From Novosphingobium colocasiae (GTDB taxonomy: Bacteria > Pseudomonadota > Alphaproteobacteria > Sphingomonadales > Sphingomonadaceae), in the NCBI RefSeq assembly GCF_014652555.1, contig NZ_BMZA01000015.1, positions 1 through 64,000 of the forward strand: a stretch of DNA of 64,000 nt. The letters are read 5' to 3'. Each line of letters starts with the position of its first letter. Position 1 is the first letter of the stretch. Under the pieces are notes generated by a model. It was not told the origin of the DNA. It searched no databases and saw only the letters and a program-made list of their open reading frames with translations. Position numbers and translations under genes: made by a program. Below are positions 9,905 to 18,135 of this stretch, one piece after another.

Positions 9905-10064
9905 GACAGCCTCAGGTCCCCCTTGGTCGGCCCGGGGTGGTGAAATTCCCCGCAATAAGGACAAATATCTCTAGCGCGCCACGCCCCTGCGGCAAGCGCC
10001 ATCTGGATGCGCATCCGCGAATCTGGGGATAAAAGCCCGATGGCAAGTGCCTGATCCCCCCACG

Positions 10065-10131
10065 CCGTTCGTGTCGAGCGAAGTCGAGACACGCCCGCGC
10101 CCCGTATCTCGACTTCGCTCGACACGAACGG
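10065..10131. repeat. 29-base inverted repeat (GTGTCGAGCGAAGTCGAGA family), terminator-like
   Basis: Left arm 10065-10093 and right arm 10103-10131 are inverted copies with a single mismatch and a 9-base loop; the core is GTGTCGAGCGAAGTCGAGAC. A second copy lies at 16881-16954. Here it sits downstream of fabG and upstream of dnaN, so it may end fabG transcripts. Confidence 0.8.
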
Positions 10132-10147
10132 AACACGAAAGCGTGCC

Positions 10148-10912
10148 TCAGACCATCACCATCCCGCCGTTCACATGCAGCGTCTGGCCGGTGACGTAAC
10201 CCGCTTCCTTGCTCGCCAGGAACACGGCGGCGGCGGCGATGTCCTCGCCCTCGCCCATGCGTCCGGCGGGGATCCTGGTGTTCAGCGCGTCCTTCTGCGC
10301 GTCGGGCAGTCCGTCGGTCATCGCGGTGCGGATGAAGCCGGGGGCGATGCAGTTGACGGTGACGTTGCGGGTGGCCAGTTCCTGCGCCAGGCTCTTGCTC
10401 ATCGCCGTGATACCGCCCTTTGCCGCGCAGTAGTTCATCTGCCCCGGATTGCCGGTGGTGCCGACGATCGAGGTCACGTTGATGATCCGGCCGAAGCGCG
10501 CCTTCATCATCGGCTTCGTCGCCGCGCGCATCAGGCGGAAGGTCGATTCCAGGTTGATGCGGATCACCGCATCCCATTCCTCGTCCTTCATCCGCATCGC
10601 CAGATTGTCGCGGGTGATGCCGGCGTTGTTGATGAGGATATCGATCTTGCCCAGCGATTCGAGCGCGGCCGGGACCAGCTTCTCGACCTGTTCGGCATCG
10701 CCCAGGTTGCAGGCGATGGCGACGTGATCGACTTCCTGCAGATGCTGCGGGCTGTGTTCGTCCAGCTCATCGCGAAAGGCGCGCAACTTTTCCGCGTTGG
10801 ACCCCGAAATCGCCAGCCGCGCCCCCTGCAAAGCCAGCGCCCGCGCAATCGCCGACCCGATCCCGCCCGAAGCGCCAGTCACCAGCGCAGTCATTCCGTT
10901 GAGGTTGAACAT
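10148..10912 (-). CDS. fabG: 3-oxoacyl-[acyl-carrier-protein] reductase
   Basis: This 254-residue short-chain dehydrogenase carries out the NADPH-dependent keto reduction of fatty acid synthesis. The cofactor motif TGASGGIGSAIA is at residues 12-23, NNAG at 95-98, and the catalytic Ser148, Tyr161 and Lys165 lie in VTSIVGTTGNPGQMNYCAAK. The FabG-typical INVTSIVG and NVTVNCIAPGFIRTAMT are present. It follows fabD on the same strand, as in the usual fab operon, but a GxxExxY gene within an inverted repeat separates the two. acpP and fabF are not directly downstream. A 6-8 residue loop around residue 50-60 makes it slightly longer than most FabG proteins. Confidence 0.95.
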   Translation of the reverse strand: MFNLNGMTALVTGASGGIGSAIARALALQGARLAISGSNAEKLRAFRDELDEHSPQHLQEVDHVAIACNLGDAEQVEKLVPAALESLGKIDILINNAGITRDNLAMRMKDEEWDAVIRINLESTFRLMRAATKPMMKARFGRIINVTSIVGTTGNPGQMNYCAAKGGITAMSKSLAQELATRNVTVNCIAPGFIRTAMTDGLPDAQKDALNTRIPAGRMGEGEDIAAAAVFLASKEAGYVTGQTLHVNGGMVMV

Positions 10913-10943
10913 CTATCTTACTCCGCCGTTCGTCCGAAAAAGG

Positions 10944-11406
10944 GGTTCGCGCAAAGGCGCAAAGGCGCAAAGGCCTTAGCGGTTCGGGCGATGATTGTTC
11001 ACCAATCGGCGAATGCCTTCCCTCATCGTGTCACCAGAAAAATTGAGAAGCAGCCCTAAGGGTTGATCGAGTAAACGCAAGTAGGTGAGGAGCTGCTTGG
11101 CATGGGCCCTGCTGAGTTTCTCGACAGACTTGATCTCTATCACCAGGCTGTCCTCAACCATCAGGTCGACCCGGAAAGCCCCCTCGAAACGCATGCCGTC
11201 GAACTGGATATTGACCGGCTTTTGCCGGTCGATCTTGTATCCGCGACGCGCGAGAGCGCCCGCAAGGACTGTCTCGTAGACACTTTCAAGCAGTCCCGGG
11301 CCGAGCTCGCGATGAATTCGGATGGCCGCATCGACGACATCTGCGCTGATCGCATCCACATCGGCCACGCGCCACCCCTTTGCGCCTTCGCGCCTTTGCG
11401 CGAACC
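10944..11406. repeat. Inverted-repeat element enclosing the GxxExxY gene
   Basis: The left arm at 10944-10973 (GGTTCGCGCAAAGGCGCAAA and on) and the right arm at 11376-11406 are inverted copies with about one mismatch in 30 bases. They bracket a single gene and split fabD from fabG. Related arms without a gene recur at 13341-13554, 19050-19228 and 24272-24420. The right arm supplies the AAAGGGG that serves as ribosome binding site of the enclosed gene. Confidence 0.8.
10976..11368 (-). CDS. GxxExxY protein, function unknown
   Basis: The 130-residue product belongs to the GxxExxY family (Pfam PD-(D/E)XK_3), named for the motif seen here as GPGLLESVYETVL at residues 23-35. FRVDLMVEDSLVIEIKSVEKL matches the D...(E)xK core of PD-(D/E)XK nuclease folds, so a nucleic-acid-cutting role is possible but unproven. 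The start is GTG at 11368, six bases after AAAGGGG, which belongs to the flanking repeat arm. The gene fills the space between the two arms almost completely. It lies within the fabD-fabG transcription unit and is probably read together with it. Confidence 0.88.
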   Translation of the reverse strand: MADVDAISADVVDAAIRIHRELGPGLLESVYETVLAGALARRGYKIDRQKPVNIQFDGMRFEGAFRVDLMVEDSLVIEIKSVEKLSRAHAKQLLTYLRLLDQPLGLLLNFSGDTMREGIRRLVNNHRPNR

Positions 11407-11449
11407 ATTTCCTGCTTCTGGGGCCTGCGCGTCTCTGCGTGCAATCGTC

Positions 11450-12385
11450 CTACAAAACTTTAACCAGTTCCTCGATTTCAGCCATCGTCGTGGCGGCGGT
11501 CACATCGACTTCGCCGGCGGAGCGCTTGATCATCGGGCCGACGACTTTGCCGCCCAGCTCCACGTACCGTTCGACGCCGGCGTCCTTCATCGCGATCGCG
11601 CTTTCGCGCCAGCGGACGCGGCCGGTGACCTGTTCGACCAATAGGCGCTGGACTTCGGCAGGATCGGTGACCACGGCAGCCGTCACATTGGCGAACAGGG
11701 CAACGCGCAACGCGCCGGGGCGTGTCTTGTCCAGCGCTTCGGCCATCGCATCGGCGGCCGGCTGCATCAGCGGGCAGTGGAACGGCGCCGAGACCGGCAG
11801 GGCGATGCCGCGCTTGATGCCGTGGTCCTTGACCAGCGCGATGGCACGCTCGATCGCGCCCTTGTGGCCGGACAGGACAACCTGGGTCGGATCGTTGTCA
11901 TTGGCGACGGTGCAGACTTCGCCTTCGGCCGCCGCGGCCGCGAGCGCAGTGGCCTTTTCGATGTCGGCCCCCAGCAGCGCCGCCATCGCGCCGATGCCGA
12001 CCGGCACCGCCGCCTGCATCGACTGGCCGCGCAGCTTGAGCAGGCGCGCCGTGTCGGCAAGGCTGAAGGCGCTCGAAGCGCACAGCGCGGTATATTCGCC
12101 AAGGCTGTGGCCGGCGACGAAATCGGCCTTGTCGGCCAGCGCGATGCCGCCTTCCTTCTCCAGCACGCGCAGCACCGCGATGGCATTGGCCATGATCGCG
12201 GGCTGGGCGTTTTCGGTAAGGGTCAGGACGTCTTCGGGGCCTTCGGTCATGATCCGGAAGAGGTGCTGGCCCAGCGCATCGTCCACCTCCTGGAAGACCT
12301 CGCGCGCGACCGCGCTGGCTTCGGCCAGCTCTGCGCCCATGCCAACCTTCTGGCTGCCCTGTCCCGGAAAAACGAATGCGCGCAT
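11450..12385 (-). CDS. fabD: Malonyl-CoA:ACP transacylase
   Basis: The 311-residue enzyme loads malonyl groups onto acyl carrier protein at the start of fatty acid synthesis. FPGQGSQKVGMG at residues 6-17, the nucleophile Ser94 in GHSLGEYTA, Arg119 in KLRGQSM and His203 in APFHCPLM form the standard MCAT active site. The ATG at 12385 begins directly at the conserved MRAFVFPGQGSQ; upstream codons in the same frame show no homology. It is the upstream gene of the interrupted fabD-fabG operon. The carboxypeptidase gene on the same strand ends 69 bases before the fabD start. Confidence 0.96.
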   Translation of the reverse strand: MRAFVFPGQGSQKVGMGAELAEASAVAREVFQEVDDALGQHLFRIMTEGPEDVLTLTENAQPAIMANAIAVLRVLEKEGGIALADKADFVAGHSLGEYTALCASSAFSLADTARLLKLRGQSMQAAVPVGIGAMAALLGADIEKATALAAAAAEGEVCTVANDNDPTQVVLSGHKGAIERAIALVKDHGIKRGIALPVSAPFHCPLMQPAADAMAEALDKTRPGALRVALFANVTAAVVTDPAEVQRLLVEQVTGRVRWRESAIAMKDAGVERYVELGGKVVGPMIKRSAGEVDVTAATTMAEIEELVKVL

Positions 12386-12454
12386 GTCTGGCCACTCCCG
12401 CCCTTGGTCGCGCCGATGACGGTTGCGCGACACTGATGTGTGTGGCGGCGCGCG

Positions 12455-13291
12455 TTATTGACCTTGGCCGCGCTCCGCAAGTCCGAAAGGCACGATGCGG
12501 TTGCCGCCGTCATGCCCGATATCCGCCGTGCCGAGGAATGGGATGGCGTGCCGGTCGCACCATTGCCGCGCGATCTCTTGCGCGTCCATGCCGAACGGGC
12601 GGTCGTTTGCGGGCACGTCGCTGACCCGGCCGAGCCGCAACCCGGCAACCCCGCCAAGGTGCGCGGTCAGATGAAAGAACAGCCGATCCACTGCATAGAG
12701 ATACTCCGAAACCTCCTCCACCATCACCACATGCCCGGCGAGGCCCGGCATCAGCGGCGTCCCGCACAGCATGGCAAGGGTCATGAGGTTGAAAGCCACC
12801 ACCGGGTGGCGCTCCGCCGCGAGCGAGGGTTCTTCGTGGCCCGCCCCCTGCCCGCACAGCCAGCCCAGCGCCCGCCGCACCGCGGCCTCGCCGCCTTCAC
12901 GGCGCAGGTCCACCGGCATCGGTGCGTGGACCGGCCGGCCGATCCGCTGCCGGTAAAGCCCGCCCAGCAGATATCCCGCGTCCGAATAACCGGCGTAAAC
13001 CTTGTCCTGCGCCGTCCGGTCGAACTTGGCTATTGCGGCCTCAGCAATCCGGCACGCGCCGTAACCACCGCGTGCGAACCACACCGCATCGATGGACGGA
13101 TCGTTCGCACACTCGACCAGCGCATCCAGCCGCTGCGCATCGCTCCCGGCGAAATGGCCTTCGACGGCGAAGCACTGGTCATGGATGACAAGCCGCGCCT
13201 CGGGAAACTCGGCCGCAGCCAGGGCGGTCAGCCGGGCGGCATCCTCACGGGTCAGCGGGGTGGACGGGGCGCAGACGGCGATGCGGGTCAT
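12455..13291 (-). CDS. ldcA: LD-carboxypeptidase, peptidase family S66 (murein recycling)
   Basis: The 278-residue cytoplasmic serine peptidase removes the terminal D-Ala from murein tetrapeptides during cell-wall recycling. AVWFARGGYGACR (70-81) and the nucleophile Ser103 in YAGYSDAGYLL fit S66; the Glu and His partners fit VMVEEVSEYLYAVDR and GTADIGHDGGNRI. The gene is divergent from the Mpl-like ligase, whose substrate is the tripeptide made by this enzyme, so the two form a functional pair. Upstream lies a 335-base spacer filled by a nested inverted repeat. Symbol given by family and context. Confidence 0.88.
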   Translation of the reverse strand: MTRIAVCAPSTPLTREDAARLTALAAAEFPEARLVIHDQCFAVEGHFAGSDAQRLDALVECANDPSIDAVWFARGGYGACRIAEAAIAKFDRTAQDKVYAGYSDAGYLLGGLYRQRIGRPVHAPMPVDLRREGGEAAVRRALGWLCGQGAGHEEPSLAAERHPVVAFNLMTLAMLCGTPLMPGLAGHVVMVEEVSEYLYAVDRLFFHLTAHLGGVAGLRLGRVSDVPANDRPFGMDAQEIARQWCDRHAIPFLGTADIGHDGGNRIVPFGLAERGQGQ

Positions 13292-13626
13292 CCATGCTTG
13301 CTAGCGGGGTTTGCTTCGGGGGCGAAGCGGAGAATGCGGGCACGCGGAGGCGCGGAGACGCGGAGTGATTGACAGATGATTTCGCGCAAAGGCGCAAAGG
13401 CGCGAAGAAGGACCGGCGAAGCCGCTGAAAATTTCGTCGCTGCGCGTTACGCCATCGGGGCGTGGTGCAATGCGCCTGCGGCGCAAAGCAACCCCTTCGC
13501 GCCTTCGCGCCTTTGCGCGAACTCTTCTTCTCCGCGCCTCCGCGCCTCCGCGTGAACCCGTTCTTCCACCACCCCGTCGCCATTACCGGTTGCTCCCGCC
13601 GCGCCCGGCCCGTAACTCTCGCGGCC
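13292..13626. other. Divergent spacer between ldcA and mpl, mainly repeat
   Basis: These 335 bases contain the nested inverted repeat at 13341-13554 and short non-repeat edges. An open plus-strand frame reads through to mpl but shows no homology before 13627. I see no clear -35/-10 pair for either gene. Confidence 0.6.
13341..13554. repeat. Nested double inverted repeat without a gene
   Basis: Outer arms (CACGCGGAGGCGCGGAGACG at 13341 and its inverse ending at 13554, one mismatch in 25) enclose inner arms (TTCGCGCAAAGGCGCAAAGG at 13381 and its inverse at 13494-13521). The loop holds GGCGAAGCCGCT and TGCGCCTGCGGCGCAA, both also found in the copy at 19050-19228. The same arm families flank the GxxExxY gene. 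Confidence 0.8.
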
Positions 13627-15039
13627 ATGACGAACGCCGCCGATCTTACCGCCCATCCCTGGTTCTTTTGCGGCATCGGCGGATCAGGGATGCTGCCGCT
13701 GGCGCTGATCCTGAAGGGTGCGGGCGCGCAGGTTGCCGGGTCCGATCGCAGCCGCGATCAGGGGCGCACCCCCGAAAAGTTCGCCTGGCTCGAATCGCTG
13801 GGGTTCACCCTTTACCCGCAGGACGGCAGCGGCATTACCTCGGCCGCGCAGACGCTGGTAGCCTCGGCAGCGGTGGAAGATACCGTGCCCGAAGTGGTGC
13901 GCGCCACGGCGCTCGGTTGCCCGCGCATGAGCCGGGCGCAGCTTCTGGCACGGCTGTTCAACGCCGCGCCCGCGGGCATCGCCATCGGCGGCACTTCGGG
14001 CAAGTCCACGGTCACGGGCATGACCGGCTGGATACTGACCGCCACCGGCGGCGATCCGACGATCATGAACGGGGCGGTGATGAAGAACTTCGTCGCCCCC
14101 GATGCCCCGTTCGCCAGCGCCCGCGTCGGCAGCGGCCCGGCCTTCGTGTCCGAGGTCGATGAAAGCGACGGATCGATCGCGCTCTACCGCCCGCAGGTGG
14201 CGGTGCTGCTCAACGTCAGCCTCGATCACAAGAGCATGGAGGAATTGCGCCAGCTCTTCGGCGATTTCCTGGCCACCGCCGATGTCGGCGCGGTCAATCT
14301 CGACGATCCCGAAGCCGCCCTGCTGGCCCCATGCGCGCGCAGCCTCATCAGCTTCGGCATCGCCAGCCCGGATGCGATGATCGGATCGGAGGACCTGCGC
14401 GAAGGGCCGACCAGCCTGACCGCCACCGTGATCGACCGGCGCGACGACAGCCACCATCCCCTCACGCTGAACGTTCCCGGCCGGCACAACTTGGCCAACG
14501 CCCTCGCCGCGATCGCCGCGGCCAGCGCGGCCGGCGTATCGGTTGCCGATGCGGTGGCGGCGCTGGGTTCCTACGCCGGGCTCGCCCGCCGCTTCGATGT
14601 CATCGGCACCAGCGCTTCGGGCGTGACGGTGATCGACGATTTCGGCCACAACCCGGACAAGGTGTCCGCCACCCTGGCCACGCTCAAGGCCCATCCCGGC
14701 CGGGTGATCGCGTTCTTCCAGCCGCACGGCTATGGCCCGCTGCGACAAATGGGCCATGAACTGGCGGAAGTGCTGGCAACCCGGCTGGGGGCGGAAGACC
14801 GCACGATCCTGTGCGATCCGGTTTATTTCGGCGGCACGGTGGACCGCACGCAAGGCTCGCAGCGCATCGTCGATCTGATCGTCGAGGGCGGCGGCCAGGC
14901 CGAGTACCTGCCCGAGCGCAGCGCCTGTGCGGACCGCATCACCGCCATCGCGCGACCGGGGGATCGCGTCGTCGTGATGGGCGCGCGCGACGATACGCTG
15001 ACGGTTTTCGCCAGAGACCTTCTCGCCCGCCTGCCCTGA
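13627..15039 (+). CDS. mpl: Mur ligase family protein, Mpl-like UDP-MurNAc-peptide ligase
   Basis: The 470-residue ATP-dependent ligase has the MurC/Mpl layout: GIGGSGMLPLA (16-26), the P-loop GGTSGKST (121-128), NVSLDHKSMEELRQLF in the middle domain, NVPGRHNLANALAAIAAA and the C-terminal DDFGHNPDKVSATL. Mpl joins recycled L-Ala-D-Glu-mDAP tripeptide to UDP-MurNAc. DDFGHNP instead of the DDYGHHP of MurC, and the missing division cluster, favour Mpl over MurC. The divergent LD-carboxypeptidase supports this role. ATG at 13627 is the first codon consistent with the family start; the open frame upstream is repeat sequence. Confidence 0.82.
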   Translation: MTNAADLTAHPWFFCGIGGSGMLPLALILKGAGAQVAGSDRSRDQGRTPEKFAWLESLGFTLYPQDGSGITSAAQTLVASAAVEDTVPEVVRATALGCPRMSRAQLLARLFNAAPAGIAIGGTSGKSTVTGMTGWILTATGGDPTIMNGAVMKNFVAPDAPFASARVGSGPAFVSEVDESDGSIALYRPQVAVLLNVSLDHKSMEELRQLFGDFLATADVGAVNLDDPEAALLAPCARSLISFGIASPDAMIGSEDLREGPTSLTATVIDRRDDSHHPLTLNVPGRHNLANALAAIAAASAAGVSVADAVAALGSYAGLARRFDVIGTSASGVTVIDDFGHNPDKVSATLATLKAHPGRVIAFFQPHGYGPLRQMGHELAEVLATRLGAEDRTILCDPVYFGGTVDRTQGSQRIVDLIVEGGGQAEYLPERSACADRITAIARPGDRVVVMGARDDTLTVFARDLLARLP

Positions 15040-15122
15040 CCTTACGCACGGCAGGCCATCCGGCGCAGGGCTTGCCGCGCCATGACCTGCGCCCTCCGCA
15101 CAAGTCCGTAGGCCGCAACCAA

Positions 15123-15175
15123 CCACGAATTAGCCCACCCCGGCTAATCGTGGCCTCCACATTCAACATGTGGAG
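15123..15175. promoter_or_regulatory. Two adjacent stem-loops upstream of the globin chemoreceptor gene
   Basis: The first hairpin pairs CCACGA-A-TTAGCC (15123-15135, one bulged A) with GGCTAATCGTGG (15142-15153). The second is perfect: CTCCACAT (15155-15162), loop TCAAC, ATGTGGAG (15168-15175). They sit 48 and 83 bases after mpl and about 100 bases before the next start. They could be the mpl terminator or leader structures of the chemoreceptor mRNA; there is no T-run. Confidence 0.5.
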
Positions 15176-15275
15176 TTACCATGCCCCTCCCATCCGCCAG
15201 TTCTCCGGCCAACATCGATGCCCCCGTCCATGAATTTGCGCGGATTTCGGGCGCATACATCCAAGGGGGCCAGGC

Positions 15276-16832
15276 GTGAAACACGATCCGCAGGCTTTCG
15301 ATCTCGACAGGACACTTGAAGTGTTCACCATAAACGAGGCCGATATCCGCCGCTTCCCCGAGATCGCCCGCATCCTTGCACGGTCGGCACCGGGCATCCT
15401 TGACGGTTTCTACGATGCCGTGCGCAAGGATGCCGAACGCTCGGCCATGTTCTCCTCGCCCGATGCGATGAACCGCGCGCGCCAGCGCCAGCTTGACCAC
15501 TGGATGGACCTGTTCGGCGGCACGATAGACAAAACGTACCTCGCAAGGGCCAAGCGGATCGGCCACATTCATTCCGAGATCGGCTTGCGCCCGACGCTGT
15601 ATATCGGGGCATACGCCTCTATCCTGGCCAAGGTCATCGAGTTCGAGCTCGGGCGGATGCCGGCATCGCTGGTGTCACCGGGCCTCGGCAAGCGGTTGGC
15701 GTCGCTGGTCAAGATGGCGCTGCTCGACATGGATCTGGCGCTGTCCTCATACCTCGATGCGCAGAACAGCAAGCGCGAGGCAGTGCTTTCAGGCCTGTCC
15801 ACCGTGCTCTCCCAGGTGGCGCAGGGCGACCTGGCGGGGAGGCTGGAGAACCTGCCCAAGGAGTTCGAGCAGATCGAGTTCGATTTCGCGGCGATGTGTG
15901 ATTGCGTCAGCCAGGCATTCGGCGCGGTGGCAGTGGCATCAGAGCAGATTCGCGTCGGAGCCTCGGAAATCCGCGCTGCCAGCGATGATCTGTCCAACCG
16001 CACCGAAAGCCAGGCTGCCGCACTGGAGGAATCGGCTGCCGCGCTTGACCAGCTTACCGAAGGCGTCGGCCGCGCCGCTAATGGGGCCGCAGAAGTGAAT
16101 CGGTCGGTCAAAGAGGCCGAAGCCGAAGCGCGCGATGGCGGCAAGGTGGTCGAACAGGCCGTGGTGGCAATGGACGGCATCCACAAATCGACCCTGGAAA
16201 TCGGCTCGTTCGTCAACGTGATCGATTCGATCGCCTTCCAGACCAATCTGCTCGCGCTGAACGCCGGGGTGGAGGCAGCCCGCGCCGGCGATGCCGGCAA
16301 GGGCTTTGCCGTGGTCGCGACCGAAGTGCGCGCCCTCGCCCAGCGTTCGGCAGACGCAGCGCAGAACATCAAAGGCCTCATCGAAGGATCGGTACAGCAG
16401 GTCGAACAGGGCGTGACCCTGGTCGGCCGATCGGGCGAAGTGTTCCGCCGCATCGTCGAGAAAGTCAGCGGCATCACCACCCTCGCCTCGTCGATCTCGG
16501 AACTGTCGCAGACGCAGGCGGGGCAGCTCACCCAGGTCAACTCGGCAGTCGGCGATATGGACCGGATGACCCAGCAGAACGCGGCCATGGTCGAAGAGAC
16601 GACGGCAGCGGCGCGCAATCTTGCGGATCAGGCCGAGGAGCTGGCAAAGCTGGTGCGCATGTTCCGGCTGGCGGGGGACTATGCCAACACCGGCACCACC
16701 GCGCCTGAACTGCCCCCGGCGCGCCCGCAGCCACGCAGCGCCGCCTCTGCCCCGCAGCCCCGCTCGGTCGGCGCACTGGCGCTGAAGCCCGATCCCGCTG
16801 CCGACATCGACAGCGACTGGACCGAGTTCTGA
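15276..16832 (+). CDS. Globin-coupled methyl-accepting chemotaxis protein (aerotaxis sensor)
   Basis: The 518-residue cytoplasmic receptor begins with a protoglobin sensor (residues ~10-165). The proximal haem His is His99 in [20 protein letters not shown], matching HemAT-type sensors of oxygen. A short HAMP-like linker ([18 protein letters not shown]) leads to the signalling hairpin with [20 protein letters not shown] at its tip, the CheA/CheW contact. No membrane helix is present. The very end, DWTEF, fits the CheR/CheB docking pentapeptide pattern x-W-x-x-F. The start is GTG at 15276 behind AAGGGGGCCAG. No che genes are nearby, so its kinase must be encoded elsewhere. Confidence 0.93.
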   Translation: MKHDPQAFDLDRTLEVFTINEADIRRFPEIARILARSAPGILDGFYDAVRKDAERSAMFSSPDAMNRARQRQLDHWMDLFGGTIDKTYLARAKRIGHIHSEIGLRPTLYIGAYASILAKVIEFELGRMPASLVSPGLGKRLASLVKMALLDMDLALSSYLDAQNSKREAVLSGLSTVLSQVAQGDLAGRLENLPKEFEQIEFDFAAMCDCVSQAFGAVAVASEQIRVGASEIRAASDDLSNRTESQAAALEESAAALDQLTEGVGRAANGAAEVNRSVKEAEAEARDGGKVVEQAVVAMDGIHKSTLEIGSFVNVIDSIAFQTNLLALNAGVEAARAGDAGKGFAVVATEVRALAQRSADAAQNIKGLIEGSVQQVEQGVTLVGRSGEVFRRIVEKVSGITTLASSISELSQTQAGQLTQVNSAVGDMDRMTQQNAAMVEETTAAARNLADQAEELAKLVRMFRLAGDYANTGTTAPELPPARPQPRSAASAPQPRSVGALALKPDPAADIDSDWTEF

Positions 16833-16880
16833 TCCTGACCCTGCCGGCCATCGCCAAGCGCGTGGAATCTGAATCGTTCT

Positions 16881-16954
16881 CCGTTCGTGTCGAGCGAAGT
16901 CGAGACACGGAAAGCACAGTGTTAGCGTGTCTCGACTTCGCTCGACACCAACGG
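16881..16954. terminator. 29-base inverted repeat between convergent genes
   Basis: Second copy of the GTGTCGAGCGAAGTCGAGAC repeat: left arm 16881-16909, right arm 16926-16954, one mismatch, 16-base loop. It lies between the 3' ends of the chemoreceptor and DUF808 genes, a natural place for a bidirectional terminator. There is no long T-run, so termination is inferred from structure and position. Confidence 0.65.
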
Positions 16955-16993
16955 ATTGTGATGCTGATTAACGGGTCGATGCTCTAGCAGCGA

Positions 16994-17935
16994 TCAATGC
17001 GCCTTCGAGCGGGTCACGAGATGAACGACCACGGCGATGATCGCGCCGAGCACCAGCCCGACCAGCGCCGCGCCGACGGCATAGGCCAGCCAGCCCAGCA
17101 CCGCGCCCAGCGGCCCGGTGGCAGCCGCCACTGCATGCGATAGCGCCTCTAGAGCGTGCTCGGGGGCGGCCAGGCCCAGTTCTGCGAGGCCGTGCAGGAT
17201 GATCCCGCCGCCGACCCACAGCATCGCCAGCGTGCCGATCGAGCCGAGCAATTGCAGCACGATCGGCATAGCCCGCAACAGCCCGCGCCCGAGCGCCCGC
17301 GCGCCGGCGCTCTTGCTTTCCTTGACCAGGTGCAGGCCGGCATCGTCCATCTTCACGATCAGCGCCACCGCGCCATAGACGGCGGCGGTGATGACGATGC
17401 CCACCGCCGCCAGCGCCGCGGCCTGAACCCAGATCGGGTTGTGCTCTACCTGCGCCAGCGAAATCGCCATGATTTCCGCCGACAGGATCAGATCGGTGCG
17501 GATCGCCCCCGCTACCCGCGCCTTTTCGAAGGCGGCGGCATCGATTATCTCGTCTGCCAGCGTTTCGCCATGGTGGGCACCGCCCAGCTTCTCGATGATC
17601 TTCTCCGCCCCTTCGAACGAAAGGTAGAGACCGCCCAGCATCAGGATCGGCGTCACCGCTACCGGCAGGAAGGCGCTGAGCAAGAGCGCGATCGGCAGCA
17701 GGACAAGCAACTTGTTGCGGATCGACCCCTTGGCGATCTTCCAGATGATCGGCAATTCACGATCGGGGGTGAAATCGGTGACATAGCTGGGCGTCACCGC
17801 CGCATCATCGACCACCACGCCCGCCGCCTTGGTGCCGGCCTTGGCAACGCCTGCCGCGACATCGTCCAGCGAGGCGGCAGCGGCGCGGGCGATGACCGCC
17901 ACGTCATCAAGCAAGGCAACCAGACCGGAAGACAT
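16994..17935 (-). CDS. DUF808 family inner membrane protein (YedI-like)
   Basis: The 313-residue polytopic membrane protein matches the DUF808/YedI family from end to end: MSSGLVALLDDVAVIARAAA at the start, then VTPSYVTDFTPDRELPIIWK and GSIRNKLLVLLPIALLLSAF, and several further hydrophobic segments to the last helix near residue 305. Function is unknown in the family. The gene is on its own, convergent with the chemoreceptor gene and divergent from flagellin. ATG start at 17935 fits the family start; the spacer of 200 bases to the flagellin gene must contain both promoters. Confidence 0.9.
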   Translation of the reverse strand: MSSGLVALLDDVAVIARAAAASLDDVAAGVAKAGTKAAGVVVDDAAVTPSYVTDFTPDRELPIIWKIAKGSIRNKLLVLLPIALLLSAFLPVAVTPILMLGGLYLSFEGAEKIIEKLGGAHHGETLADEIIDAAAFEKARVAGAIRTDLILSAEIMAISLAQVEHNPIWVQAAALAAVGIVITAAVYGAVALIVKMDDAGLHLVKESKSAGARALGRGLLRAMPIVLQLLGSIGTLAMLWVGGGIILHGLAELGLAAPEHALEALSHAVAAATGPLGAVLGWLAYAVGAALVGLVLGAIIAVVVHLVTRSKAH

Positions 17936-18135
17936 CGACGCATTCTCCTGCCACGCGCGGGGTTCCGCGAAGCAACGCGCTCTGTGCAGGAAAGATCGCG
18001 CCGATCAAGAAAAACCCGCGCATTGGCGATCGTGATGATCGCCCGGCTTAAATCCCGCGCGCCGCAACCGTTCTTCATCTTGTCCGGGAGACGCGCCAAG
18101 CGCTCTCGCAACACTTTGTAAACTGGGGAATTATC

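Noticed and set aside
13462-13626. Upstream extension of the Mpl-like protein through the repeat
   Set aside because: The frame is open but consists of repeat arms. Homology starts at the ATG at 13627.
18000-18135. Sigma-28 or sigma-54 promoter for the flagellin gene
   Set aside because: TTAAATCCC and later GCCGCAAC have the wrong spacing for sigma-28, and no TGGCAC-N5-TTGC is present.
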